Shown here one piece after another: positions 27,893 through 36,834 of a stretch of DNA of 64,000 nucleotides. The position numbers and the translations under genes were made by a program. The stretch spans positions 1,488,001-1,552,000 of the forward strand of contig NZ_CP081299.1 of NCBI RefSeq assembly GCF_019711195.1, read 5' to 3'. Position 1 is the first letter of the stretch, and each line of letters begins with the position of its first letter. Source of the DNA: Dyadobacter sp. NIV53 (lineage in GTDB: Bacteria > Bacteroidota > Bacteroidia > Cytophagales > Spirosomataceae). The notes below the pieces were generated by a model that was given only the letters and a program-made list of their open reading frames with translations, was not told the DNA's origin and searched no databases.

Positions 27893-27900
27893 CAAAGATA
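27893..27900 (-). promoter_or_regulatory. candidate -7 element of prfC
   Basis: TATCTTTG on the minus strand is a textbook TAnnTTTG, about 100 bases before the prfC ATG. The expected -33 TTG is not visible. Confidence 0.4.
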
Positions 27901-27910
27901 AGAATAAACA

Positions 27911-27937
27911 AAAGCCGCCCCTATTCGGGACGGCTTT
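27911..27937 (-). terminator. terminator downstream of ppa
   Basis: AAAGCCG and CCC pair with GGG and CGGCTTT around a short loop. It lies 31 bases after the ppa stop in the minus direction. Confidence 0.7.
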
Positions 27938-27968
27938 AAATCAGCTATTTACTATTAGAAATAATATC

Positions 27969-28580
27969 TCAGTAAAAAGAATGTTTGTAATCTTCCACAG
28001 AAGTCATAATTACTTCATGTGCCTCATCACGGCCATACACATTGGTAATTTCAATATGTGCTTTTTCTCCAGGTAGATTTTTATACGTTAAAAAGTAATG
28101 TTTCAAACGTTCAATAATCCCTCCCGGCAACTCACTGATATCGGAAAAACTGCCATATACTTCATCACCTTTCAGAACAGCAATAATTTTATCATCGGCT
28201 TCTCCCCCGTCAATCAGACGAATTCCGCCGATAGGTATAGCCTGGCATAAAATATCTCCGTGGGAAATAATTTTTTCACATAAAACCAGAATGTCAAGCG
28301 GGTCACCATCACCTTCTGTTACATCACGGCCAGAACGCTCACGGGCAAGTAATGCAATTTTCTCGGCACAATAAGTTTTAGGAATAAATCCGTAAAGTGC
28401 AGGAACGATATTAGAATATTTTTGAGGACGATCAATTACCAGATAGCCCGTAGCCTTATCTATTTCGTATTTTACTGTGTCAGTAGGAACAATTTCAATA
28501 AATGCAGTTACTTGTTCAGGTGCATTGTCTCCCATTGAAATACCGTGCCAGGGATGGGCTTTGTGTACGTTAGCGATCAT
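27969..28580 (-). CDS. ppa: inorganic pyrophosphatase
   Basis: A 203-residue soluble family I pyrophosphatase, which hydrolyses PPi to drive biosynthesis. Visible signatures: EIVPTDTVKYEIDK (about 27-40), the active-site GDGDPLDILVLCE (about 83-95) with the metal-binding Asp residues, and the third Asp in RLIDGGEADDKI. ATG at 28580 begins MIANVHKAHPWHG as in the family; the frame is open further upstream through the heptamer repeat, but that part (repeated AESRKPK) is not a plausible protein. The promoter region contains the tandem repeat. Confidence 0.94.
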   Translation of the reverse strand: MIANVHKAHPWHGISMGDNAPEQVTAFIEIVPTDTVKYEIDKATGYLVIDRPQKYSNIVPALYGFIPKTYCAEKIALLARERSGRDVTEGDGDPLDILVLCEKIISHGDILCQAIPIGGIRLIDGGEADDKIIAVLKGDEVYGSFSDISELPGGIIERLKHYFLTYKNLPGEKAHIEITNVYGRDEAHEVIMTSVEDYKHSFY

Positions 28581-28620
28581 TATTAAATTATATAAATGAC
28601 TTATTTGGTGATTAATTAGT

Positions 28621-28681
28621 TTTCGGCTTTCGGCTTTCGGCTTTCGGCTTTCGGCTTTCGGCTTTCGGCTTTCGGCTTTCG
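28621..28681. repeat. 8.6 tandem copies of a 7-bp unit (TTTCGGC)
   Basis: Eight exact copies of TTTCGGC (28621-28676) are followed by TTTC. No copy differs. The array lies 41 bases upstream of the ppa start and close to the end of the divergently placed GT2 gene's stop. Short perfect arrays change copy number by slipped-strand mispairing and could alter promoter spacing or leader length. Confidence 0.97.
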
Positions 28682-28731
28682 AAAGTAAAGTTTTTAAATT
28701 AGGGTTCAATGAATCTGGTAAAAATTTCAAT

Positions 28732-29730
28732 TTAGCTGAATTTTTCAGAAACGTCTGCTTTTTCTCCGGTTATGCCTGAAATATGATAATCCCCGGTTTT
28801 GGAAATGGATTGTTTAACATACAATTCTCCCAGAAATCCTGCAAGAAACAATTGGCTTCCCACTGTAATAGCAACCAGTGCTAAAAAGAACAAAGGATTT
28901 TCGGTAACATTTCTATACTGTTCGTGCGAAATATAAATCTTATAAATTTTGGTAGCCATTAGCCATAAAGCAATTGTGGTACCTAAAAAAAACATCAGGG
29001 TACCCAAGCTTCCAAAAAGATGCATCGGACGACGCCCAAATTTATTGACAAATGCAATAGAAAGTAAATCCAGAAAGCCGAAAATAAACCTTTCCAATCC
29101 AAATTTTGTGTATCCGTATTTCCTGGCCTGATGCTGTACTACTTTCTCACCTATTTTTCCATAACCGTTCCATTTGGCAATTACAGGAATATAACGGTGC
29201 ATTTCGCCATAAATCGTAATGTTTTGAACCACGTCTTTACGGTATGCTTTCAGGCCGCAATTAAAATCATGCAGATCCAAACCGGAAATACCTCTTGTTG
29301 CTGCGTTAAATATTTTTGTAGGGATTGTTTTCGTAATAGGGTCGTATCTTTTCTTTTTCCAACCCGATACCAGATCGTACCTTTCCTGCGTAATCATCTG
29401 GTACAATCCAGGAATTTCATCAGGACTATCCTGTAAATCAGCGTCCATCGTAATGACAACCTCACCTTTAACAGCCTGAAAAGCAGTTTGTAAAGCAGCA
29501 GTTTTACCATAATTCCTTACAAATTTCAATCCACGGATATTCGGATTTTTTCGAGACAGTTCAGTTATTACAGCCCATGACAAATCTTTGCTCCCATCGT
29601 CTACAAATAGGATCTCATACGAAAAATCATTTTCCTTCATCACGCGCTCAATCCACGCACTAAGCTCCGGCAATGATTCTTCTTCGTTGAATAGCGGAAT
29701 TACTATGGAAATCTGGATAACAGAGTCGAT
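28732..29730 (-). CDS. GT2 glycosyltransferase, polyprenyl-phosphate type, two membrane helices
   Basis: A 332-residue DPM1/GtrB/ArnC-like enzyme. The GT-A domain (1-225) begins SIVIPLFNEEESL, holds FVDDGSKD and the metal-binding DADLQDSPD near 92, and has the acceptor-site region GLDLHDFNCGLKAY. Two hydrophobic helices (about 225-255 and 265-295) anchor it. Such enzymes move a sugar from UDP or GDP to undecaprenyl phosphate on the cytoplasmic side. ATG at 29730 was preferred to 29745 because it starts right before the strand; both are possible. Confidence 0.9.
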   Translation of the reverse strand: MDSVIQISIVIPLFNEEESLPELSAWIERVMKENDFSYEILFVDDGSKDLSWAVITELSRKNPNIRGLKFVRNYGKTAALQTAFQAVKGEVVITMDADLQDSPDEIPGLYQMITQERYDLVSGWKKKRYDPITKTIPTKIFNAATRGISGLDLHDFNCGLKAYRKDVVQNITIYGEMHRYIPVIAKWNGYGKIGEKVVQHQARKYGYTKFGLERFIFGFLDLLSIAFVNKFGRRPMHLFGSLGTLMFFLGTTIALWLMATKIYKIYISHEQYRNVTENPLFFLALVAITVGSQLFLAGFLGELYVKQSISKTGDYHISGITGEKADVSEKFS

Positions 29731-29792
29731 CATGAATGAATACAACGGAGGACAAAACTTGTTTTAAAACGTAAAGTTCGCATTTTTCCTGA

Positions 29793-30514
29793 TCAAAATA
29801 TCATATAAAAATCTTTCATCAGTTGTTTAAACCCGGAATCATAGGTCTTCCCGTCTTCTTCGTATATAAACATATTTGTATCAAAAGTTTGATTTTCAGT
29901 CAGATGTTTCCTTTTGAATGTCATTAACTGCCGAAATGCTTTTTTATTCCGGTCATGATACAAAACAAGTTTCCGTGTCATAAACCAGTCTGATTCCGAT
30001 GCTTTTGAAAAAAAAGAATCGCTTCATCCACCGGCAAAAGAATATTAAACCTGCCATGGGCAGAAACAAGCCGGTTTAGAGCGAATATCAATTCATCAAA
30101 TGAAAGAGAAGTAGCATGGTGCGCCTGATTTTTTTTATGCTTTGGAGAAAGTAAATCAGATTGAAAAAAAGGAGGATTGGTAACAATGAAATCGTATTGG
30201 TAAGAAGGAGAAAATCCCTGAATGGAAGAATTAACCACTTTTATTCTTTCAGAAAAAGAACTGGTTTTTACGTTCTCAATAGCCTGAGAAAAAGCATCCT
30301 GATCCAGTTCAACGGCGTCGATTTCAGCATTTGAATTGCGCTGGGCAACCATTAAAGCCAGTAATCCGGTTCCTGTTCCGATATCCAGTATTTTTTCAGC
30401 TCCCTCCACATCTGCCCATGCACCCAAAACGCAGGCATCCGTGCAAACTTTCATCGCACATTTATCCTGATTGACAACAAACTGTTTGAAGCGAAAAAAA
30501 GAGTTTTTAGCCAT
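29793..30514 (-). pseudogene. tRNA1(Val) adenine-N6 methyltransferase-like protein, frameshifted
   Basis: Frame one (30514-29978) gives a class I methyltransferase: SAM motif DIGTGTGLLALM, the acidic VELDQDA and the catalytic TNPPFF of amino-methylating enzymes, fitting TrmN6/YfiC, which modifies A37 of tRNA(Val). After ILFFQKH it runs to a false stop. The second frame (to 29793) supplies the C-terminus starting SKASESDWFMTRKLVLYH. Continuity needs one more base in the run of eight at 30008-30015. Combined length is about 240 residues, normal for the family. It is six bases downstream of rnhA. Confidence 0.82.
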
Positions 30515-30519
30515 ATCCG

Positions 30520-31160
30520 TTATTTCCTGCCGAAGTCAGCCGGGTTTTCGCCCCAGTATTCAGTTTCCCATTTCAGGATTTTGTTAGGATATTGGTTCAA
30601 AACCAGCCAGCGTTCTGCACGCTGAAGCATTTCGAAAACCGGCTTATTTCTCGGGGTCAGTGCTAGTTTTGTATTTGCGTGTTTCTTTTTGATCCAGCTG
30701 ATGGCCGTTCGGGAATCACTGTAAATAGGCAGATCACTACCCTTTTTCTGCAAATAAGCGAGCCCATGGACAATTGCCAGAAACTCGCCAATGTTATTGG
30801 TCCCGTCTTTAAACGGCCCCTGCAGGAAAATCCTTTCTCCCGTTTGCAGATAAACACCCTGATATTCCATATCACCCGATGAAGTATTCCATGCAGCATC
30901 CACAGCAATAGCATCCTTAATTGGTTTACCAATATTGGCAGGTGCGGCTTTTAAAACTTTTGGCGCGTCTTTTTTCCTGCGGCAGCTACAAATTCCCAAT
31001 AATTCCGCTGAATGGCTGCCTCAGCTTCTTCAACAGATTCAAACGATTTATACCGTGCATCTTCAAAACCTTTGATTTGAGCTTCACATTCTTTCCAATC
31101 GGTAAACACGCCTGTTTGCCTGCCTTGCCATACTACGTAAAACTTTGTCTTTTTTGCCAT
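30520..31160 (-). pseudogene. rnhA: ribonuclease HI with N-terminal viroplasmin domain, frameshifted
   Basis: The first frame (ATG 31160) gives the viroplasmin/RNase H1 N-terminal hybrid-binding domain (FYVVWQGRQTGVFTDW, YKSFESVEEAEAA). The second (to 30520) gives the RNase H core: VDAAW in place of the usual VDGS/VDAS, GEFLAIVHGL with the Glu, and YSDSRTAISW with the Asp. They join if the run of six at 30970-30975 has seven bases, giving AAGKKDAPKVLKAAP. As read the junction is A AAA AAG in frame. The enzyme degrades RNA in RNA-DNA hybrids. Combined length is about 213 residues. Confidence 0.85.
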
Positions 31161-31171
31161 AATTTTAAATT

Positions 31172-32407
31172 TTATGCCCTCTCTTCCCAAACCTGGCATA
31201 AATTCACAATTACATCAACTGCCTTTTCCATATCCTGTACGGAAACCCACTCCAAACGGGAATGAAACGCATGTTCCCCTGCAAAAATATTCGGACAGGG
31301 CAATCCCATAAAGGACAATCTGGATCCGTCTGTACCTCCGCGGATGCTTCTGGGTGTAGCTTCCAAACCAACTCGATGCATAGCAGTTACTGCATTCGCT
31401 ATAACCTGCGGGTGCAAATCCAGTACTTTTTTCATATTCCTGTATTGTTCCTTTACTTCCATTTTGGCGGAAGAATGCGGATAACGCATCAGGATTTTAT
31501 CAACAATACTTTGCAACAGGTTTTCCTTCTGATTTAAACCTTCATCTGTAAAATCACGAATAATAAATTCCAGAACTGCTTTTTCCTGAATACCTTCAAA
31601 ATGAACCGGATGAATAAAACCTTCCTTACTTTCTGTTGTTTCAGGTGACAACGCATCCTTTGGTAAACTAGAAAGAATATCTGCCGCTATTTTCAGGGCA
31701 TTTTCAAGCTTTCCAATGGCATATCCGGGATGTGTGCTTACACCATGAATTGTAATTTTTACGCCATCAGCCGAGAATGTTTCATCTTCCAGTGTCCCAA
31801 CCGCTTCGCCATCCACGGTATAGCCAAAATCGGCTCCTAATTTCACCAGATCCACTTTTTCAGTGCCACGCCCGACTTCTTCATCAGGTGTAAATAGTAT
31901 CTTAACAGTCCCGTGTTTTATTTCAGGATGAGACATCAGATATTCGGCAGCAGCCATTATTTCTGCCACACCAGCCTTATTATCAGCTCCTAACAAAGTA
32001 GTTCCACTTGCAGTTACAATGTCTTTTCCTATCTGGTTTCCCAGGTCATTCAGTTCGGAAATCCTTAAAACCTGGGTGTTGTCATCGGGTAAAACGATAT
32101 CAGCACCATCCCAGTTTTCATGTACAATTGGCTGTACGTTAGCACCGATGACATCAGGTGAAGTGTCCACGTGGGAGCAAAAACAAATGACCGGAATAGC
32201 AGTTTTATCTGAGTTGGAAGGTATCGTTGCATAAACATAACCATGTTCATCAAGATGTGCATCCGTTATCCCGATTTCCTGCAACTCTACGACCAGTATA
32301 TTACTCAAATCCCGTTGCTTTAGCGTGCTCGGAAAACTTTCAGATTGCGGATCAGACTGTGTATCAATCTGTACATAGCGAAGAAAACGGTCTAGAACAG
32401 AAGTCAT
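31172..32407 (-). CDS. pepT: peptidase T (tripeptide aminopeptidase)
   Basis: A 411-residue M20-family zinc peptidase that removes the N-terminal residue of tripeptides in the cytoplasm. Metal and catalytic signatures: CFCSHVDTSPD near 82-92, LLGADNKAGVAE near 140, FTPDEEVGRGTEK near 175 and HAFHSRLEWV near 383. ATG at 32407 gives MTSVLDRFLRY as in the family; the 20 additional in-frame residues are unlikely. rnhA starts 11 bases after its stop. Confidence 0.95.
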   Translation of the reverse strand: MTSVLDRFLRYVQIDTQSDPQSESFPSTLKQRDLSNILVVELQEIGITDAHLDEHGYVYATIPSNSDKTAIPVICFCSHVDTSPDVIGANVQPIVHENWDGADIVLPDDNTQVLRISELNDLGNQIGKDIVTASGTTLLGADNKAGVAEIMAAAEYLMSHPEIKHGTVKILFTPDEEVGRGTEKVDLVKLGADFGYTVDGEAVGTLEDETFSADGVKITIHGVSTHPGYAIGKLENALKIAADILSSLPKDALSPETTESKEGFIHPVHFEGIQEKAVLEFIIRDFTDEGLNQKENLLQSIVDKILMRYPHSSAKMEVKEQYRNMKKVLDLHPQVIANAVTAMHRVGLEATPRSIRGGTDGSRLSFMGLPCPNIFAGEHAFHSRLEWVSVQDMEKAVDVIVNLCQVWEERA

Positions 32408-32465
32408 TTTTGTGGACGATTTGTTAATTAGCAGAAGTTTTAAAAGTAGGGAATTTTCAATACCC

Positions 32466-32541
32466 AATCGCGAACCGTTTTCAATTTGAGAATTCAGACC
32501 ATTTAAAATTTGAATATTTAAAACGGTTCGCCGTTGCGATT
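32466..32541. repeat. imperfect palindromic element upstream of pepT
   Basis: The outer arms AATCG/CGATT and inner 11-bp arms (32471-32481 and 32520-32530, CGAACCGTTTT with its exact complement) enclose an AT-rich centre, with six unpaired bases on one side. It fills the gap between the MazG-like gene end and the pepT start. It could be a terminator for the upstream gene or a small palindromic repeat. Confidence 0.45.
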
Positions 32542-32600
32542 CATTATAGAATATTATTTCTAATGTATCATCAATAGTTTTAGACCAAAATAAACCTAAA

Positions 32601-33065
32601 TCAGCCGATAATTCCTGATAGATCTGCCGGAGAATAGTTGATGTTTTTTAGCGTTTTGTCATCTGCCGTTCTATAAACCAAATATTTGTCATTGTCTGCT
32701 TTATAATAACATTCTGTACCTTTTGCCTGATAATGCGCAACGGTTGCCTCTGCTTCTTCAATCGTAAGACAAGCTTTTGACATATTGGAGCGCTGTACCT
32801 CGTCAAATAATTCACGGAATTTGTCGCCTAATCCAAATTCGAGAACCGCACCGGATAATACATATTGAAGATCACACAGTGCATCAGCGATTTCGACAAT
32901 GTCTTTTTCAAGAATAGCTACTTCCAGTTCTTTCAGCTCTTCGGCCAATAATGCTACACGCAGCCTGCTTCTGTCTTCAGAAGGAATAGTAGGTTTATCA
33001 AGAATTGGATGTTTAAAAGTGCGGTGAAATTCTGCTACCTGATTAAGGCTGTCCAGTTGTTGCAT
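32601..33065 (-). CDS. MazG-like nucleotide pyrophosphohydrolase
   Basis: A 154-residue all-alpha NTP-PPase of the MazG/phosphoribosyl-ATP pyrophosphohydrolase-like group. The metal-binding pattern is seen as EELKELEVA (about 43-51) and EIADALCDLQYV (about 58-69). Such enzymes hydrolyse nucleoside triphosphates to the monophosphate and PPi, often for pool cleaning. The substrate cannot be told. A C-terminal extension with many Lys and Asp residues is conserved in Bacteroidota homologues as far as I recall. Confidence 0.85.
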   Translation of the reverse strand: MQQLDSLNQVAEFHRTFKHPILDKPTIPSEDRSRLRVALLAEELKELEVAILEKDIVEIADALCDLQYVLSGAVLEFGLGDKFRELFDEVQRSNMSKACLTIEEAEATVAHYQAKGTECYYKADNDKYLVYRTADDKTLKNINYSPADLSGIIG

Positions 33066-33215
33066 GATTATGATGTAATATAATGTTTAATAGTGACTCA
33101 TCTTGAAGAAATTAATGTAATAACCCGTAGCATTTAACCATTCTTATTTCTAATAATATGCTCATTTTCAGTGGTATAGATAAAATTTTTATGCATTCGT
33201 CACATACCTTCTGGT

Positions 33216-33785
33216 CTAAATCGTAAGATTGGTTTTGAATAGCTTTACTGCAATGGCGAGCAAAATAATTCCGAATACTTTTCTCAGAATATCAATACCG
33301 CCAGGCCCGAGTTTGGTTTCAATCCAATTAGAAGATTTCAGGACCAGATACACGAAAATAAGATTAAGCAGAACGCCGATCAGTATATTCTGGATTTCAT
33401 AAGCTGATCTCAGTGCCAAAAGGGTTGTCATGGTTCCAGCCCCTGCAATGATCGGGAATGCTATAGGTACGATTGAGGCCGCACCCGTATCCACACTTCC
33501 ATGTTTAAAAATTTCCCTGCCCAAAATCATTTCAAGTCCCAGCAGAAATAAAATTATAGCACCTGCAATGGCAAAAGACGCAACGTCGACACCAAACAGA
33601 CTAAGCAGCCGTTCTCCCAAAAAGAGAAAAATGATCATTATAAATCCAGCCGCAAGGGTAGCTTTTTCGGATTCAATTTTGCCTAATTTCTGACGAAAAT
33701 CAACAATCACAGGAATTGCCCCCAACACGTCAATCACAGAAAACAGAATAAGTGAGACAGATATAATTTCTTTCAGATTGAACAT
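33216..33785 (-). CDS. MarC family integral membrane protein
   Basis: A 189-residue inner-membrane protein with six hydrophobic helices. The start MFNLKEIISVSLILFSVIDVLGAIPV and the helix GAIILFLLGLEMILG plus PIAFPIIAGAGTM near 110 are MarC/YhgN signatures. The transported compound is unknown. ATG at 33785 was chosen over a start 13 codons upstream because homologues begin directly before the first helix. Confidence 0.88.
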   Translation of the reverse strand: MFNLKEIISVSLILFSVIDVLGAIPVIVDFRQKLGKIESEKATLAAGFIMIIFLFLGERLLSLFGVDVASFAIAGAIILFLLGLEMILGREIFKHGSVDTGAASIVPIAFPIIAGAGTMTTLLALRSAYEIQNILIGVLLNLIFVYLVLKSSNWIETKLGPGGIDILRKVFGIILLAIAVKLFKTNLTI

Positions 33786-33937
33786 TGCGAGACGGATTAG
33801 CCCGCAAAGTTGAACAAAAGACACTGTTTACACAAACGTTTCAGGCCATTATTGGTGTTTCTCACCTACAGGCAGTGTCCATATTGATGTAATATTCTGG
33901 CGGCATCGCGAGCCTGGGAGACTGAAATAACAGCGTT

Positions 33938-34651
33938 TCAGGCGTTACCGCCAGGAAGAAAATTAAGAAAAGTATTAAACTGCTTTTTATATTTATCCTC
34001 GTCAATTTTGTAAAAATAAGCTCCTTTTTTTGAATAGCCTTTTTGCTTTTCATCCAGCTTGATCAGCAGATTGGTTGACAAAAGTTTTCTGCTGAAATTT
34101 CTTTTATCCAGCTCAGTACCGAAAATTGCTTCATATAATTTCTGCAATTGTGGAATGGTAAATTTTTCAGGGAGGAGTTCAAAACCGATCGGATGCTGCG
34201 AAGCTTTGTATTGTAAATGCTGGATCGCCATATCGACCATAGAACTGTGGTCAAAAAGCAAAGTGGGCAATTCCTGCATGGAAAACCACTGAGCCTCAAA
34301 GTTTTTTGAAATTTTATTGTCGTAATCTTCTACGTTGATAAGAGCAAAATACGCAACAGAAACGGTCCTTTCCACAGGATCACGCATCGGATTACCGAAT
34401 GTATGTAGCTGTTCAAGATAAATATCTTTAAGACTGGTCAGTTCAAAAAGAATACGGTTTGAGGCCTCTTCCAGGCTTTCTTCCGGCTGCACCCAGCCAC
34501 CCATTAAAGACCAGGCATTTTGTTCCTCTTCAATTCCACGCTTTACAAGCAACAATTTTAATTGTTCACCATCAAAGCCGAAAATAATGGAGTCCAGGGC
34601 AACCAAACATTTTGTCTGGATTTTGTATTGATTTAATATATCTAATCGCAC
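33938..34651 (-). CDS. NrtR-type Nudix-domain transcriptional regulator
   Basis: A 237-residue protein with a Nudix domain (about 10-145) and a C-terminal winged helix (about 155-225, LPEKFTIPQLQKLYEAIFG). The Nudix box reads GWVQPEESLEEASNRILFEL, where the second catalytic Arg-Glu pair is Arg-Ile and the paired Glu is broken, which is typical of non-hydrolytic regulators. NrtR-like proteins sense ADP-ribose or sugar derivatives and control NAD or sugar genes. No such operon is adjacent, so its targets are open. Confidence 0.83.
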   Translation of the reverse strand: MRLDILNQYKIQTKCLVALDSIIFGFDGEQLKLLLVKRGIEEEQNAWSLMGGWVQPEESLEEASNRILFELTSLKDIYLEQLHTFGNPMRDPVERTVSVAYFALINVEDYDNKISKNFEAQWFSMQELPTLLFDHSSMVDMAIQHLQYKASQHPIGFELLPEKFTIPQLQKLYEAIFGTELDKRNFSRKLLSTNLLIKLDEKQKGYSKKGAYFYKIDEDKYKKQFNTFLNFLPGGNA

Positions 34652-34728
34652 AAATTCTTGTCAAAAAGGATAAGTAATAGTTGTTAATTCAATAAATACA
34701 AATGTTGTTTATTACTACTCATTTGCAC

Positions 34729-35784
34729 CTATTTGGGAAGGTTCAGGAGGAAATTTTTTAGCAAAGAAATCTCCGTCACGGTAATTGCGGGAAAATTGGC
34801 AATGCGAAAACTAGTTTCTTTCCACTTCCCATACCCATTACCCAACTGGATACCAGCCAGCTTTGCCTTACTCTTTATTTCCGTTATTTTCTCTTTTTCA
34901 GCTAAAACATTAATTACAGTATCGGAACGAACCAATTCATTTTTAACCAAAAGCTCATATCCGTTTTCAGTCAGAAATGAATACCATTCTTCCGCTCTTT
35001 GCTTTAAATCCAAGCCTATTTCAATAATAGGTGAAACTTGCTGCATCACTCGGCCAAGCAGATAAATCCCGAGTGCGTTAGGTGTATACGGAGTCTGAAA
35101 TTTCAGAAAGTTGTCTCTCATAAAGAGAAAACTGTTATAAAAGGATTTGTCAGCCACAGTTTCCGCTTTTTGAATTGCATCGGGAGAAACCACCATAACA
35201 GCCATACCTGCCGGAAGCCCGAAACATTTTTGTACCGAAGCGAACCAGATATCCGCGGTGGTCCAGGGCAATGCATAACCAGCCATTGAAGAAGTGGCGT
35301 CAACTGCAATAATTTTGGCAGTGTACCGGCGCAAATCTGTTAAAAAAGCATTGGGCAAGGCAGTTCCGTTGGAAGTTTCATTATGGGTAATGCAAATCAC
35401 TTCATGTCCTGATTCAATCCCTGCCAGGTCCAGATCAGGAATTTCGTTTAAATCAAAAGAAAAACCGTTGGCGCCAGGACGGATCTTCTGCGTGTATTCC
35501 AGCCATTTCTCTCCAAATGCTCCGTTATAAATATGGAGACTGGAATTAACGATCAATGATTGCGCTATAATTTCCCAGCATTCTGTCGCCGACGACACGA
35601 AGTAAACCTCGTAATCGGAAGGAATATCCAGTTTCGTTATTAGAACATCAAGCGTTTCTTTGAGCATTTGCGTAAATACATCGCTACGGTGGTTCACGCT
35701 CAATATTCCGCTTTGATAAGCATCCTGCATATATTCTTCAACCTGCGGATATACTTTGGATGGGCCAGGATAAAAGGTGATCAT
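34729..35784 (-). CDS. class V aminotransferase (phosphoserine or alanine-glyoxylate type)
   Basis: A 351-residue PLP enzyme of fold type I. It starts ITFYPGPSKVYPQ, characteristic of the SerC/AGT group, has NHRSDVF near 33 and the PLP-binding region IWFASVQKCFGLPAG, where the Lys (about 191) should form the Schiff base. It may serve as phosphoserine aminotransferase or a related transaminase; sequence alone does not settle the substrate. ATG at 35784 was chosen over one 16 codons upstream on family length. Confidence 0.85.
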   Translation of the reverse strand: MITFYPGPSKVYPQVEEYMQDAYQSGILSVNHRSDVFTQMLKETLDVLITKLDIPSDYEVYFVSSATECWEIIAQSLIVNSSLHIYNGAFGEKWLEYTQKIRPGANGFSFDLNEIPDLDLAGIESGHEVICITHNETSNGTALPNAFLTDLRRYTAKIIAVDATSSMAGYALPWTTADIWFASVQKCFGLPAGMAVMVVSPDAIQKAETVADKSFYNSFLFMRDNFLKFQTPYTPNALGIYLLGRVMQQVSPIIEIGLDLKQRAEEWYSFLTENGYELLVKNELVRSDTVINVLAEKEKITEIKSKAKLAGIQLGNGYGKWKETSFRIANFPAITVTEISLLKNFLLNLPK

Positions 35785-35879
35785 TTCTATAAATTTTAGC
35801 TTGTTCTTAAACAAAAACATCATAGAATTCAAAGCCGGAACCCTGAACCTATGATGCTGTATTTCACGGATAGTACGGT

Positions 35880-36770
35880 TTACATAAATCCTTCCCTTTT
35901 CATAGCAGTTTCAAGTTGTTCACCCAGTTTTTGCGAAGCTTTCAACAATGGCAATCGAACATCCGAACTGCAAATTCCTTTTATTTCAAGACATTTTTTG
36001 ATACCAACCGGATTCGATTCAATGTATAAAAGTGTATCAAATTCTAAAAATGCAAGCTGTAATTTTGCAGCTTCCTTAAATCGTCCTTCCAGCGCATGCC
36101 AAGTAAGATCTGTGAATTCTTTGGGAAATGCGTTGGCAATTACCGAGATCACTCCATGCCATCCGATGCTGATCAAGGTTGTCACCAGATTATCGTCTCC
36201 CGACAAGAGGAGAAAATCTTCCGGTACCCTGGCTGATAATTCAAGGCCTTGTTCCAGACTTCCTCCTGCATCTTTGATCCCAATTATATTCGTATGCCCG
36301 GAAAGCTGTACAATCGTATCCGGTTTCATATTCGTAACCGTTCGTCCTGGTACGTTGTATAATAAAACCGGAACGGGAGATGCATCAGCAATGGCTGTAA
36401 AATGAGCAATGATTCCTTCCTGTGTTGGCTTGTTGTAATAGGGGCAAACGGAAAGAATTGCATCAACACCGGTAAAATCAGTTTCCTTAATAGAATCCAG
36501 GACAGAACGGGTGTTGTTTCCTCCCATTCCGTACACTACAGGAAGCGATTTGGTATTATTCTTTATTGTAAATGCCAGTATGGCCTGTTTCTCCCGGGAA
36601 GTTACTGTTGGAGATTCGCCGGTAGTTCCCTGAACCACAAGATAATCTACATCTCCTTCGGTAACAAGGTCGATTAATTTTTTAAGACCTTGGTAATCAA
36701 CTTCATTCTGTTCATCAAAAGGTGTAATCAGCGCTGCTCCTACCCCTTTGAAACGTAAGTCCAATGGCAT
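35880..36770 (-). CDS. dapA: 4-hydroxy-tetrahydrodipicolinate synthase
   Basis: A 296-residue class I aldolase condensing pyruvate with aspartate semialdehyde, the first committed step to lysine and diaminopimelate for peptidoglycan. Key residues are in place: GTTGES with Thr pair (49-50), the Tyr in LLYNVPGR (138) with Arg 143, and the Schiff-base Lys in GIKDAGG (166). Cytoplasmic tetramer by family. Located between ligA and the class V aminotransferase, all on the minus strand. Confidence 0.95.
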   Translation of the reverse strand: MPLDLRFKGVGAALITPFDEQNEVDYQGLKKLIDLVTEGDVDYLVVQGTTGESPTVTSREKQAILAFTIKNNTKSLPVVYGMGGNNTRSVLDSIKETDFTGVDAILSVCPYYNKPTQEGIIAHFTAIADASPVPVLLYNVPGRTVTNMKPDTIVQLSGHTNIIGIKDAGGSLEQGLELSARVPEDFLLLSGDDNLVTTLISIGWHGVISVIANAFPKEFTDLTWHALEGRFKEAAKLQLAFLEFDTLLYIESNPVGIKKCLEIKGICSSDVRLPLLKASQKLGEQLETAMKREGFM

Positions 36771-36803
36771 TATTTTCTTATATTATTGTTAGATTTCGAA
36801 ACA

Positions 36804-36811
36804 CAAAGTTA
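36804..36811 (-). promoter_or_regulatory. candidate -7 element of dapA
   Basis: TAACTTTG on the minus strand fits TAnnTTTG, 34 bases before the dapA ATG. The -33 TTG is not evident. Confidence 0.4.
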
Positions 36812-36834
36812 GCTTTCTAAGCCATTAATCTTCA

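Noticed and set aside
28621..28681. CRISPR-like array
   Set aside because: The units are 7 bases long and contiguous, with no spacers.
28581..28730. N-terminal extension of the pyrophosphatase through the heptamer repeat
   Set aside because: It would add a repetitive AESRKPK stretch absent from the family; MIANVHKAHPWHG is the usual start.
30970..30975. Programmed frameshifting as the normal way to make RNase HI
   Set aside because: The heptamer there is created automatically by loss of one A, and RNase HI genes are not known to use this. A run-length error fits better.
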